NCBI GenBank assembly: GCA_958296025.1
Contig: OY282430.1
Coordinates: 1,116,001-1,180,000, forward strand
Length of the DNA: 64,000 nucleotides
Reading direction: 5' to 3'
Source of the DNA: an uncultured Pseudomonadales bacterium
Lineage (GTDB): Bacteria; Pseudomonadota; Gammaproteobacteria; Pseudomonadales; Azotimanducaceae
The notes below the pieces were generated by a model. The model was given only the letters and a program-made list of their open reading frames with translations, had not been told where the DNA came from and made no database searches. Position numbers and translations under genes: made by a program. Numbering within the stretch: position 1 is the stretch's first letter; every line of letters starts with the position of its first letter. Shown one piece after another: positions 17,909 to 25,945 of this stretch.

Positions 17909-18140
17909 CCCCCAATCATCCTGCCCACTAGCGGCCACAAAGCGCCCAGATTCGCCCTTGGGCGCGTCTAGGCGCATTCAGGGCCATAGGGTTGCCTTCG
18001 GTTCACTGCGCCCTAGCCGCCCAAGGCGCTTGCGGCCCTTCGCCCATTTTTCCTTCATGGTTTCTCCCGTCTATTTCCAGTGTTTGGCAAGCCCTAGACA
18101 ATTAAGGTTACGCACCTTTAGCGCCAAGGGAAGGGACACC

Positions 18141-21100
18141 GTGAAAAAGGCAGCCATCATCATGCTTGCCGCGGCCATGCTGCCAGCTTTGAGTTATGCG
18201 CAAACCGTCAACATTTGCGACCGAACGCCGCAGGTGCGCGGTGCCATCATGCGATGGGTTGGCGCGGAAGACTGCGCCGCCGTGGATTCCGAAAGTCTGG
18301 CCGGCGTAGCGCACCTGGACTTGGCGGGGCAAGGCTTGACAAGTTTGCGGGCTGACGACTTCGCCGGCCTGACCAGCCTGCAATCGCTTGATTTAGGGCT
18401 TGGTTCACAGATTGGTCTGCATGACTTCTTATTCAACTACTTGACGACCTTGCCGGAAGGCATTTTCGACGGCCTGACCAGCCTGGAATTTCTTGACTTG
18501 GACAACAACCAGTTGACGGCGTTGCCGGAAGGCGTTTTCGACGGCCTGACCAGCCTGCAAGACCTTCGATTGAGCGCCAACGACTTGACGACCTTGCCGG
18601 ATGGCATTTTCAACGGCCTGACCAGCCTGCAAGACCTTAGCTTTTCATTCAACTACTTGACGACCTTGCCGGAAGGCGCGTTTGACGGCCTGACCAGCCT
18701 GCGATCTCTTTTCTTTTCATACAACGAGTTTACGACCTTGCCGGAGGGCGTGTTCGACGGCCTGACCAGCCTGCAATCCCTTGGCTTTAATAGCAACGGC
18801 TTGACGACCTTGCCGGAAGGCGTGTTCGACGGCCTGACCAGCCTGCAAAGGCTTGACTTTTCACACAACGACTTGACGACCTTGCCGGAGGGCGCGTTTG
18901 ACGGCCTGACCAGCCTGCAAAGGCTTGACTTTTCACACAACGACTTGACGACCTTGCCGGAGGGCGCGTTTGACGGCCTGACCAGCCTGCAAAGGCTTGA
19001 CTTTTCACACAACGACTTGACGACCTTGCCGGAGGGCGCGTTCGACGGCCTGACCAGCCTGCAAGAGCTCTACTTGCAGAGAAACCAGTTGGCGGCGTTG
19101 CCGGAAGGCGTTTTCGACGGCCTGACCAGCCTGCAATCGCTTGACTTGCGCGAAAACCACCTTGTGGGATTGACCGAAAATGACCCGTTGTTTGCCGGGC
19201 TTCCTAGCGAAGTTGAATTGCAGTTGGGCGGGCAAGCAGCTATCCTATCCGTCTGCGATAGGACGCCGCAAGTGCGCGACGCCATCATGCAAGAGGCTGA
19301 GGCCGACGATTGCGCCGCCGTGAGTTCCCACGACGTGTTTCGCCTTTCTTTGTCCGGCAGCCAGTTGACGACCTTACGCACCGGCGACTTCGACGGCCTG
19401 ACCAGCCTGCAAAGTCTTTACTTGCACGAAAACCAGTTGACGACCTTGCCGGAAGGCGTGTTCGACGGCCTGACCAGCCTGCAAGAGATTGTCTTGCGCG
19501 AAAACCAGTTGACGACCTTGCCGGAAGGCGTGTTCGACGGCCTGACCAGCCTGGAAATACTTTCTTTGAGCGGCAACCGGTTGACGACCTTGCCGGAAGG
19601 CATTTTCGACGGCCTGACCAGCCTGCAATGGCTTTACTTGGCCGGCAACCACCTTGTGGGATTGACCGAAAATGACCCGTTGTTCGACGGCCTGACCAGC
19701 CTGCAAGAGCTTGATTTGGGCGGGCAAACCGAAGCGCCGGAAACAACGCGCCTAGCCGCCGCCGTGCCTTTGATGATATCCGCCTCTGATTCAATGCGGC
19801 AGGGTTTCGTTCGCGTCATCAACGAATCCGACGAATCCGGCGGCGTTCGCATACTCGCCTTTGACGACGGCGGAAACGCCGCTGAACCGATTGAAGTTCA
19901 GTTGGGCGCGAATCAAGCCATTCACTTCAACGCCGGCGACCTTGAGAACGGAAACGCGAACAAGGGCATTGCAACGGGCATAGGGCCGCCGGTTCAAGGC
20001 GACTGGCGTTTGGACGTTGAAAGCGCCTTGAATGTTAGGATAATTGCCTTTGTCCGCACCGGCGACGGGTTCCTAACGGCAATGAACGAAAACCTGCCAA
20101 GGGATGGCCAGGGGCGGCTTGTGGCGCACACCTTCAACCCAGGAAGCAATGCCCAAAGCGTTAGCAGTCTGCGCCTTGTGAACGCCGGAGACGGCGCCGA
20201 GAGCGTGGGCATTGAAGGCGTTGACGACAGGGGCAACGCCGCCGGCCCGGTGACCTTGACGCTGGCCGCCGGCGAAGCCCGCACCCTGTCGGCGCTTGAC
20301 CTTGAAGATGGAACGCAAGGCTTGGCCGGAACCCTTGGCGACGGCGCGGGCAAATGGCGATTGTTCATAACCGCCGGGCAATCCGTTGTGGGCGCAAGCC
20401 TGCTTGAGGCGGCCACGGGCCATGTGACCAACCTTTCGATTGAGGGCGTTTCGGCAACTGCCGCCGCCGTGCCTTTGATGATATCCGCCTCTGATTCAAT
20501 GCGGCAGGGTTTCGTTCGCATCATCAACGAATCCAACCAATCCGGCAGCGTTCGCATTCTCGCGTTTGACGACGGCGGAACCGTCGCCAACCCTGTTGAA
20601 ATTCAGTTGGGCGCGAACCAAGCCCTTCACTTTAATTCCAACGACCTTGAGAACGGCAACGCGGCCAAGGGCATCAACGCAGGCATAGGAAGCCCGGTTC
20701 AAGGCGATTGGCGTTTGGACACTGAAACCGCTTTGGACGTTCGGGTGCTTGCCTTTGTCCGCACCGGCGACGGCTTCCTAACGGCAATGAACGAAACCCT
20801 GCCAAGGGATGGCCAGGGGCGGCTTGTGGCGCACACCTTCAACCCCGGCAGCAATGACCAAAGCGTTAGCAGCCTGCGCCTTGTGAACGCCGGAGACAGC
20901 GCCGAGAGCGTGGGCATTGAAGGCGTTGACGACAGGGGCAACGCCGCCGGCCCGGTGACCTTGACGCTGGCCGCCGGCGAAGCCCGCACCCTGTCGGCGC
21001 TTGACCTTGAAGATGGAACGCAAGGCTTGACCGGAACCCTTGGCGACGGCGCGGGCAAATGGCGATTGTTCATAACCGCCGGGCAATCCGTTGTGGGCGC

Positions 21101-21167
21101 AAGCCTGCTAAGGGCGGCCACAGGCCATGTGACCAACCTTTCGACGGCGGGCGTTACAACGGACTAG
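18141..21167 (+). CDS. secreted leucine-rich-repeat protein B with two LRR blocks
   Basis: Paralogue of the divergent LRR protein; 1008 aa from GTG 18141, which follows AAGGGAAGGGA. The frame is open upstream, but the signal peptide KKAAIIMLAAAMLPALSYA starts here. Cap ICDRTPQVRGAIMRW...DCAAV is followed by about ten LTTLPEGVFDGLTSLQ repeats and the closing NHLVGLTENDPLFAGLP. A second cap (VCDRTPQVRDAIM...DDCAAV, near 19246-19330) begins a shorter second LRR block. Two ~210-aa C-terminal units (19760-21160) match those of protein A. Three consecutive 72-bp repeats at 18849-19064 are essentially identical. Function unknown; extracellular recognition is inferred from the fold. Confidence 0.85.
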   Translation: MKKAAIIMLAAAMLPALSYAQTVNICDRTPQVRGAIMRWVGAEDCAAVDSESLAGVAHLDLAGQGLTSLRADDFAGLTSLQSLDLGLGSQIGLHDFLFNYLTTLPEGIFDGLTSLEFLDLDNNQLTALPEGVFDGLTSLQDLRLSANDLTTLPDGIFNGLTSLQDLSFSFNYLTTLPEGAFDGLTSLRSLFFSYNEFTTLPEGVFDGLTSLQSLGFNSNGLTTLPEGVFDGLTSLQRLDFSHNDLTTLPEGAFDGLTSLQRLDFSHNDLTTLPEGAFDGLTSLQRLDFSHNDLTTLPEGAFDGLTSLQELYLQRNQLAALPEGVFDGLTSLQSLDLRENHLVGLTENDPLFAGLPSEVELQLGGQAAILSVCDRTPQVRDAIMQEAEADDCAAVSSHDVFRLSLSGSQLTTLRTGDFDGLTSLQSLYLHENQLTTLPEGVFDGLTSLQEIVLRENQLTTLPEGVFDGLTSLEILSLSGNRLTTLPEGIFDGLTSLQWLYLAGNHLVGLTENDPLFDGLTSLQELDLGGQTEAPETTRLAAAVPLMISASDSMRQGFVRVINESDESGGVRILAFDDGGNAAEPIEVQLGANQAIHFNAGDLENGNANKGIATGIGPPVQGDWRLDVESALNVRIIAFVRTGDGFLTAMNENLPRDGQGRLVAHTFNPGSNAQSVSSLRLVNAGDGAESVGIEGVDDRGNAAGPVTLTLAAGEARTLSALDLEDGTQGLAGTLGDGAGKWRLFITAGQSVVGASLLEAATGHVTNLSIEGVSATAAAVPLMISASDSMRQGFVRIINESNQSGSVRILAFDDGGTVANPVEIQLGANQALHFNSNDLENGNAAKGINAGIGSPVQGDWRLDTETALDVRVLAFVRTGDGFLTAMNETLPRDGQGRLVAHTFNPGSNDQSVSSLRLVNAGDSAESVGIEGVDDRGNAAGPVTLTLAAGEARTLSALDLEDGTQGLTGTLGDGAGKWRLFITAGQSVVGASLLRAATGHVTNLSTAGVTTD
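18849..19064 (+). repeat. three near-identical 72-bp LRR repeats
   Basis: Copies start at 18849, 18921 and 18993 with AGGCTTGACTTTTCACACAA. The first two are identical and the third differs only near its end (TTCGACGG for TTTGACGG). Each encodes one LRR with the face residues RLDFSHN. This indicates very recent tandem duplication. Confidence 0.9.
19760..21160 (+). repeat. tandem C-terminal units of LRR protein B, inverted relative to those of A
   Basis: Two ~700-bp units (about 19760-20455 and 20466-21160) each encode VPLMISASDSMRQGF...GHVTNLS. They are nearly identical to each other and to the units at 15080-16488 on the opposite strand. The island therefore carries long inverted repeats around the N-terminal halves of both genes. 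Confidence 0.85.
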
Positions 21168-21283
21168 CCCTTGCAGGCCTAGCCTTGCCTTGTAGCCAAG
21201 GGCTGCTAGGGCGCGTTGTGGGCTTGCCTTGCGCCCTTCGCCATGATTCACCAGTTCGCCTTCGCCAATTCCGAAGGGGAACC

Positions 21284-21885
21284 ATGAGAAGCCTTTTGAC
21301 CATCATGCTGGCCGCGGCCATGCTGCCGGCTTTGAGTTATGCGCAGACCGTCAACATTTGCGACAGAACGCCGCAGGTGCGGGACCGCATCATGCAAAGG
21401 GTTGGCGCGGATGATTGCGCCGCCGTGGATGCCCACGGATGGCCGACGTGAGCAATTTGGATTTCAGATACAGCCCCATTAAGACCTTGCAGGTCGGCGA
21501 CTTCGACGGCCTGACCGGATTGCAAAGGCTTTCCTTGCGGGGCACCCGGTTGACGACATTGCCGGAAGGCGTGTTCGACAGCCTGACCTACTACATGGCA
21601 TATCTGCGGTTGAACGACAACCACTTGACCGCCTTGCCGGAAGGCGTGTTCGACAGCCTGACCAACTTGGAATATCTCAACTTGACCGGCAACTACCTTG
21701 TGGGGTTGACCCGGAACGACCCATTGTTCGCCGGGCTTCCCAATGGAGTTGACTTGCAATTGGGCGGGCAAACCGAAGTCAATGCCGGCTTGAAGCCGTG
21801 GATGTTGTATGAAGGGTTTAGACTTGGGCAAGAGAAACGCGACAACGCCGGAAGTGACCAAGGCCCTAGGCCGCCTTCGCATTAG
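21284..21885 (+). pseudogene. frameshifted, truncated third LRR gene
   Basis: ATG 21284 follows AAGGGGAACC and encodes the same signal peptide and cap as its neighbours (SLLTIMLAAAMLPALSYAQ; ICDRTPQVRDRIMQRVGADD). That frame stops at 21449-21451 soon after DDCAAVDAHG. The LRR part continues in another frame (from about 21440: ADVSNLDFRYSPIKTLQVGD, then LPEGVFDSLT repeats and YLVGLTRNDPLFAGLP) to 21885. The two parts fit with a single-base frameshift around 21430-21450. There are only a few repeats and no C-terminal unit. It could be a sequencing error, but the truncation favours decay. Confidence 0.75.
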
Positions 21886-21912
21886 GAAGCCGCCCTCCGC
21901 CGCGCCTGCAGC

Positions 21913-23856
21913 TCAGCCGCGCAGGACCGCATAGCGGAACTCGTCGTCCATCAGACGGTTGGCGTTGCGCAGGGTTTCATGGACAAGGCTCCCGCAGCTG
22001 AGCCGCCCGTCCGCCCCCTCGGTCACCGCCCGGTCGCTGATGAGCTTGCCGACAAATTCATCGAATAGGGTTTGATCGAAAAACTCCGGCGCGTTGATGC
22101 CGTGCAGTCGGGCCATCTTGTGGGCGATGCGACGGCTTTGCGTCCTGAGTTCGGCGCAGCTGGGGGCCGGTCGCCGGGTCAGCAGGCTCAGCACGATGTA
22201 TTGGCGCTCCAAGGATTGGCGGATGAGGCCGGCCAGCAGATGCAGGCGGCAACGGGCTGGGCTATCGGCCGGCGGAGGCTTTAGCCGCCGGTCTTCGCCT
22301 TGGCGGATCAAGCCGCACTCGAGCAGATGGCCGGTCCAGCGTTTGATGTCGCCAAGCGAGAACGTCGCATGCAACTCCCAGGCGGTGTAGGGATAAACCG
22401 CCGCCGCCATGCGCTCCAGGCTTGCGGCGCTGACGGGCCGCTGACGGGCATCGATGAGAAAGGCGATCAGGGCCGGCAAGGCCAGCACATGGGCGTTGTT
22501 GTTGCGATACCAAGTCAGCAGCACAGCGGCGTCCGGTTCTGCGGCCAGGACTTCGCCGAACGCCTCCCTTTCCCGCGCCAGAAAGCCAAGGCGCACTGCG
22601 TAGTCGATGATCTCGGCACCACCCTTCTCGGTGATCCGGTATTGATGATGGGCGGCGTCACGACGCAGCAGGTCCAGGCAGCAATCGATCTGCTCGGCCA
22701 GCCGGTTCGCCTCCATGGCCGGACGCGGTGCGCATAGCAGGGTCATGGCTGCCATGTTGATCGGGTTGACCGTGGCCGCGGCGTTCACCCGTTCGAGAAT
22801 CTCCCGCCCCAGGGCTTGGGCTTCGTCTCCGTCGCCGGTCCGTTGCGCCTGCCAGGCATCCAGATGCAGGGGCTGGCCGAAGTTCACATCGACCCGGCCA
22901 AAGCGTTGCCGGATGAGCCGGAAGCCGCCCAGAATTTGCCGCAGGGATTCGCGGCGCTTGTGCGCCCCGCGCATTTCATCGACGTAGGTTGACGCCTCCA
23001 TCAGCTTCTCAAAGCCTAGGTAAACCGGCACAAAGGCGATGGGTCGGGCTAGGCCCCGGCGCGCATGGGCCAAGCTCATCTTCAACAGGCCGAAGCGGGC
23101 CGGCAGCAGGCGCCCGCTGCGGCTGCGTCCGCCTTCGGGAAAGAACTCGACGCAGTGCCCGCGCCGGTACACCTCGTAGAGGTACTCGGAGAGCACGGCG
23201 GCGTACAGCGCATCTCCGCGGAAGCTGCGGCGTATGAAGAAGGCCCCGCAACGCCGCAGCAGGCCGCTGACCAGAGGCAGGTTCAGGTTGTCGCCGGCGG
23301 CGATGTGGGGAATCATCAGACCGCGGTTGAACAGCAGCAGGGAGATGAGCAGATAGTCCATGTGGCTGCGGTGAGAGGGGACGTAAACCAGGGTGTGCGT
23401 CTCGGCAAGGCCGATGACCCGCTCCAAGCCGTGTACGCGCAGGCGTTCATAGATGCGGTTGAAGAAGGTCGTCAGCAGCCGGGCTAGGATGAGGACAGTG
23501 GGGTAGGACATGTCGGCGGCGATTTCCAGCGTCACCTTCCGGGCTTGGCCTTGCAAGCGTACACGCGCCGCCGCTTCCTCCCGTTGCGGTCCGCTTCCTT
23601 GCCGGGGAGACCTTTCCGCCCCGTGACTAGGCGCCCGATCCCTACGCCTGATCAGCCGGCCGACGCTGTGCAAGCCAAATGCCCCCGGCCAAGCCTTGGC
23701 CTTGGCGACTGCGCCGGCGGCCCGCCGTTCGACCAGCGCCTCCTCAATGGCGGCCTGCACGGCGGCGCTGTTCACCACGCGATCCACCAAGGCGCCCGTG
23801 CGCTTCGCTGCCGGGGTGGTCGGCGCGGGCTGTGCTACATTCGCCCACCATCGCAT
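21913..23856 (-). CDS. plsB: glycerol-3-phosphate acyltransferase PlsB, short form
   Basis: First acylation step of phospholipid synthesis, at the inner membrane. Acyltransferase box I is VPSHRSHMDYLLISLLLF (His162-x4-Asp167). Later boxes are GAFFIRRSFRGDALY, VEFFPEGGRSRSGRLL and IAFVPVYLGFEKLMEASTY. C-terminal HGINAPEFFDQTLFDEFV is typical of PlsB. At 647 aa it lacks about 160 residues compared with E. coli PlsB (807), all from the N-terminus; homology starts around the ALVDRVVNSAAVQAAIEEAL region. The annotated ATG 23856 lies 36 bases from the divergent TPR gene, and a later start is possible. Confidence 0.9.
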   Translation of the reverse strand: MRWWANVAQPAPTTPAAKRTGALVDRVVNSAAVQAAIEEALVERRAAGAVAKAKAWPGAFGLHSVGRLIRRRDRAPSHGAERSPRQGSGPQREEAAARVRLQGQARKVTLEIAADMSYPTVLILARLLTTFFNRIYERLRVHGLERVIGLAETHTLVYVPSHRSHMDYLLISLLLFNRGLMIPHIAAGDNLNLPLVSGLLRRCGAFFIRRSFRGDALYAAVLSEYLYEVYRRGHCVEFFPEGGRSRSGRLLPARFGLLKMSLAHARRGLARPIAFVPVYLGFEKLMEASTYVDEMRGAHKRRESLRQILGGFRLIRQRFGRVDVNFGQPLHLDAWQAQRTGDGDEAQALGREILERVNAAATVNPINMAAMTLLCAPRPAMEANRLAEQIDCCLDLLRRDAAHHQYRITEKGGAEIIDYAVRLGFLAREREAFGEVLAAEPDAAVLLTWYRNNNAHVLALPALIAFLIDARQRPVSAASLERMAAAVYPYTAWELHATFSLGDIKRWTGHLLECGLIRQGEDRRLKPPPADSPARCRLHLLAGLIRQSLERQYIVLSLLTRRPAPSCAELRTQSRRIAHKMARLHGINAPEFFDQTLFDEFVGKLISDRAVTEGADGRLSCGSLVHETLRNANRLMDDEFRYAVLRG

Positions 23857-23892
23857 CCCGCACCCTCTCCACTTGACTGAGCGTGGCGAATC

Positions 23893-25860
23893 ATGGCCGA
23901 GCTAGGGGGCGTCCGCAAGGCTTTTGCCGACGCCGAGGCGCTGCTGCGCGGGCGGCAGCCGCATTTGGCCATCCGGCAACTTCGGGCAATCCTCCGCGAG
24001 CATCCTAGGGAGGTGAATTCGCTGCGGTTGCTCGGCTCGATTCGGCTGGCGCAAGGCGATGCGCTCGCCGCCATCGAGCATTTGCGCCTAGCCGTCGCAC
24101 AGGCGCCGGACTTCGCCCAAGCGAACCTGGATCTAGCCCGGGCCTATCGTCGCGACGGGCAAGTTGACCAAGCGGTGACCTGCTTGCAGGCGTTCTGCGC
24201 CAAGGCCTCCGGCCACAGCGAGGCTTGGCGGCTACTCGGCGACGCCTTGTTGGAGCGGGGCGACATGCTGGCCGGCCAAGACGCCCTGCGCCGGGCTGCC
24301 GCCGCCGACCCGCACCGGCGGGAAGTGGCGGCGGCACTCAGGCACCTGCGCCGAGGCCACCGCCAAGCCGCGGAAGAGACCTTCCGCGGCATCCTCAAAC
24401 GGCGTCCCGACCATGTGGCGGCCTTGGTCGGCTTGGCCAACATCGCCCTGGATGCCGGTGCCGTGGAGGATGCCGAGCGGCTGCTGCGCTACGCTCTGAA
24501 AATCGCGCCCAACGAGGACACGGTGTGGCGGGGGTTGGCGCGGGTGCATTCGGAGCGGGCCGACTACAACGGCGCGGAAGCGGCCGCCGAACGCGCCTTG
24601 GCCTTGGCGCCGGAAAACCCCGATTGCTGGACCATGCTCGGCACCGTGCAAGCTTGGGGCCTGCGCCCGGAAAGGGCCAAGGAATCCTTCGAGAGGGCCC
24701 TCTCCATCAAGCCGAACAGCCCCCGGGTGGCTCTTTCCCTCGGTCATGTGCTGAAGACCCTGGGCGAACGGCGGGCCTGCGGGCGGGCCTATCGTCGCGC
24801 CGTCGAGTTGGACCCGGATCTAGGTGAAGCTTGGTGGAGCCTCGCCGACCTGAAGACCTATGCGTTCAGCGACGATGAAATCCGCCGCATGGAGGCTGGC
24901 GTTGCGCGCGGCGACGGCGGTCTGGCGCAGCAGGCCGCGTTTCGCTTCGCCTTGGGCAAGGCGTTGGAGGATCGGGGAAACTGGGACGATGCCTTCCGCC
25001 ACTACGCCGCTGGCAACGGCGCCAAGCATGCGGCGGAGCCCTTCGACAGCGCCGCCCTGACGGAGCGCCGCCGCCGCATGGAGGCCCTATGCACAGCGGA
25101 GTTCCTAGCCGCCCAAACACCGCCGGGGCCGGCCGCCGTCAAGCCGATCTTCGTGGTCGGCCTGCCGCGTTCCGGCTCCACCCTGATCGAGCAGATTCTC
25201 GCCAGCCATTCCGCCGTGCAGGGCACCATGGAACTGCCGCAGGTGCAGACCTATACCCGGGAATTGGAGGCGAAGGGCGGCTATCCCGAGGCGCTGGCGG
25301 CGATGTCGCCGGCCGACCTGCAGGCCCTGGGCGAGCGCTACCTGCGCGAAACCAAGCCCTACCGGGGGGATGCGCATTGGTTCATCGACAAGATGCCGAA
25401 CAACTTCCTGCATATCGGCTTGATCCACGCCATGCTGCCGGGGGCCATCTTCATCGACATTCGCCGCCATCCCCTGGATTGCTGCTGCTCGCTGTTCAAG
25501 CAGAACTTCGCTAGGGGACAGACCTTCAGCTACGATCTGAAGGCGCTGGGCACCTATTACCGGGACTACTTGGAGATGATGCGCCATTGGCGGGCGGTGC
25601 TGCCCGGCCGGGTGCTTTGCGTGCCATACGAATCTGTGGTGCAGGACACCGAAGCCCAAGTACGGGGTTTGCTGAGCCACTGCGGGCTGCCCTTTGAGGA
25701 GGCCTGCCTGCGCTTCCACGAAACCAAGCGGGCGGTGCGCACCGCCAGCGCCGAACAGGTGCGCCAACCCATCAACCGCCGAGGCATCGACAGCTGGCGC
25801 CGCTTCGAGAAGCATTTGGCGCCCTTGCAGCAGGCGCTTGGCTGGGCGCTGAACAGCTGA
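23893..25860 (+). CDS. TPR-repeat protein fused to a sulfotransferase domain
   Basis: 655 aa. Residues ~5-390 are tetratricopeptide repeats (for example LRLLGSIRLAQGDALAAIEH and ALVGLANIALDAGAVEDAER). Residues ~415-650 are a PAPS-dependent sulfotransferase. It has a 5'-phosphosulfate loop FVVGLPRSGSTLIEQILASH, a 3'-phosphate motif FIDIRRHPLDCCCSLFKQNF and a late SWRRFEKHLAPL. Family members transfer sulfate from PAPS to proteins, glycans or small molecules, with the TPR part probably selecting the partner. The substrate is unknown. No signal peptide, so cytoplasmic. It stands alone, divergent from plsB and convergent with gspD. Confidence 0.85.
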   Translation: MAELGGVRKAFADAEALLRGRQPHLAIRQLRAILREHPREVNSLRLLGSIRLAQGDALAAIEHLRLAVAQAPDFAQANLDLARAYRRDGQVDQAVTCLQAFCAKASGHSEAWRLLGDALLERGDMLAGQDALRRAAAADPHRREVAAALRHLRRGHRQAAEETFRGILKRRPDHVAALVGLANIALDAGAVEDAERLLRYALKIAPNEDTVWRGLARVHSERADYNGAEAAAERALALAPENPDCWTMLGTVQAWGLRPERAKESFERALSIKPNSPRVALSLGHVLKTLGERRACGRAYRRAVELDPDLGEAWWSLADLKTYAFSDDEIRRMEAGVARGDGGLAQQAAFRFALGKALEDRGNWDDAFRHYAAGNGAKHAAEPFDSAALTERRRRMEALCTAEFLAAQTPPGPAAVKPIFVVGLPRSGSTLIEQILASHSAVQGTMELPQVQTYTRELEAKGGYPEALAAMSPADLQALGERYLRETKPYRGDAHWFIDKMPNNFLHIGLIHAMLPGAIFIDIRRHPLDCCCSLFKQNFARGQTFSYDLKALGTYYRDYLEMMRHWRAVLPGRVLCVPYESVVQDTEAQVRGLLSHCGLPFEEACLRFHETKRAVRTASAEQVRQPINRRGIDSWRRFEKHLAPLQQALGWALNS

Positions 25861-25945
25861 ACGATGTAGGCCGTCCTATCTAGTAGCAGCCATCCTCCCG
25901 AATCTTGCGGAGTTCGAGGGTTGGACAAGAGGCGGAGATGACCGC

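Larger units (their letters stand above)
17702..18140. other. divergent intergenic region between the two LRR genes
   Basis: About 440 bases without a gene. For the minus-strand gene it holds a good sigma-70-like promoter (17879-17908), a 16-bp near-palindrome (17795-17810) and a hairpin just before the ribosome-binding site (17728-17744). For the plus-strand gene the AAGGGAAGGGA ribosome-binding region precedes GTG 18141; no convincing -35/-10 pair was found. Confidence 0.55.

Noticed and set aside
15077-21885. Diversity-generating retroelement as source of LRR variation
   Set aside because: No reverse transcriptase, accessory gene or template repeat was found in the window. It could still lie elsewhere, but nothing here supports it.
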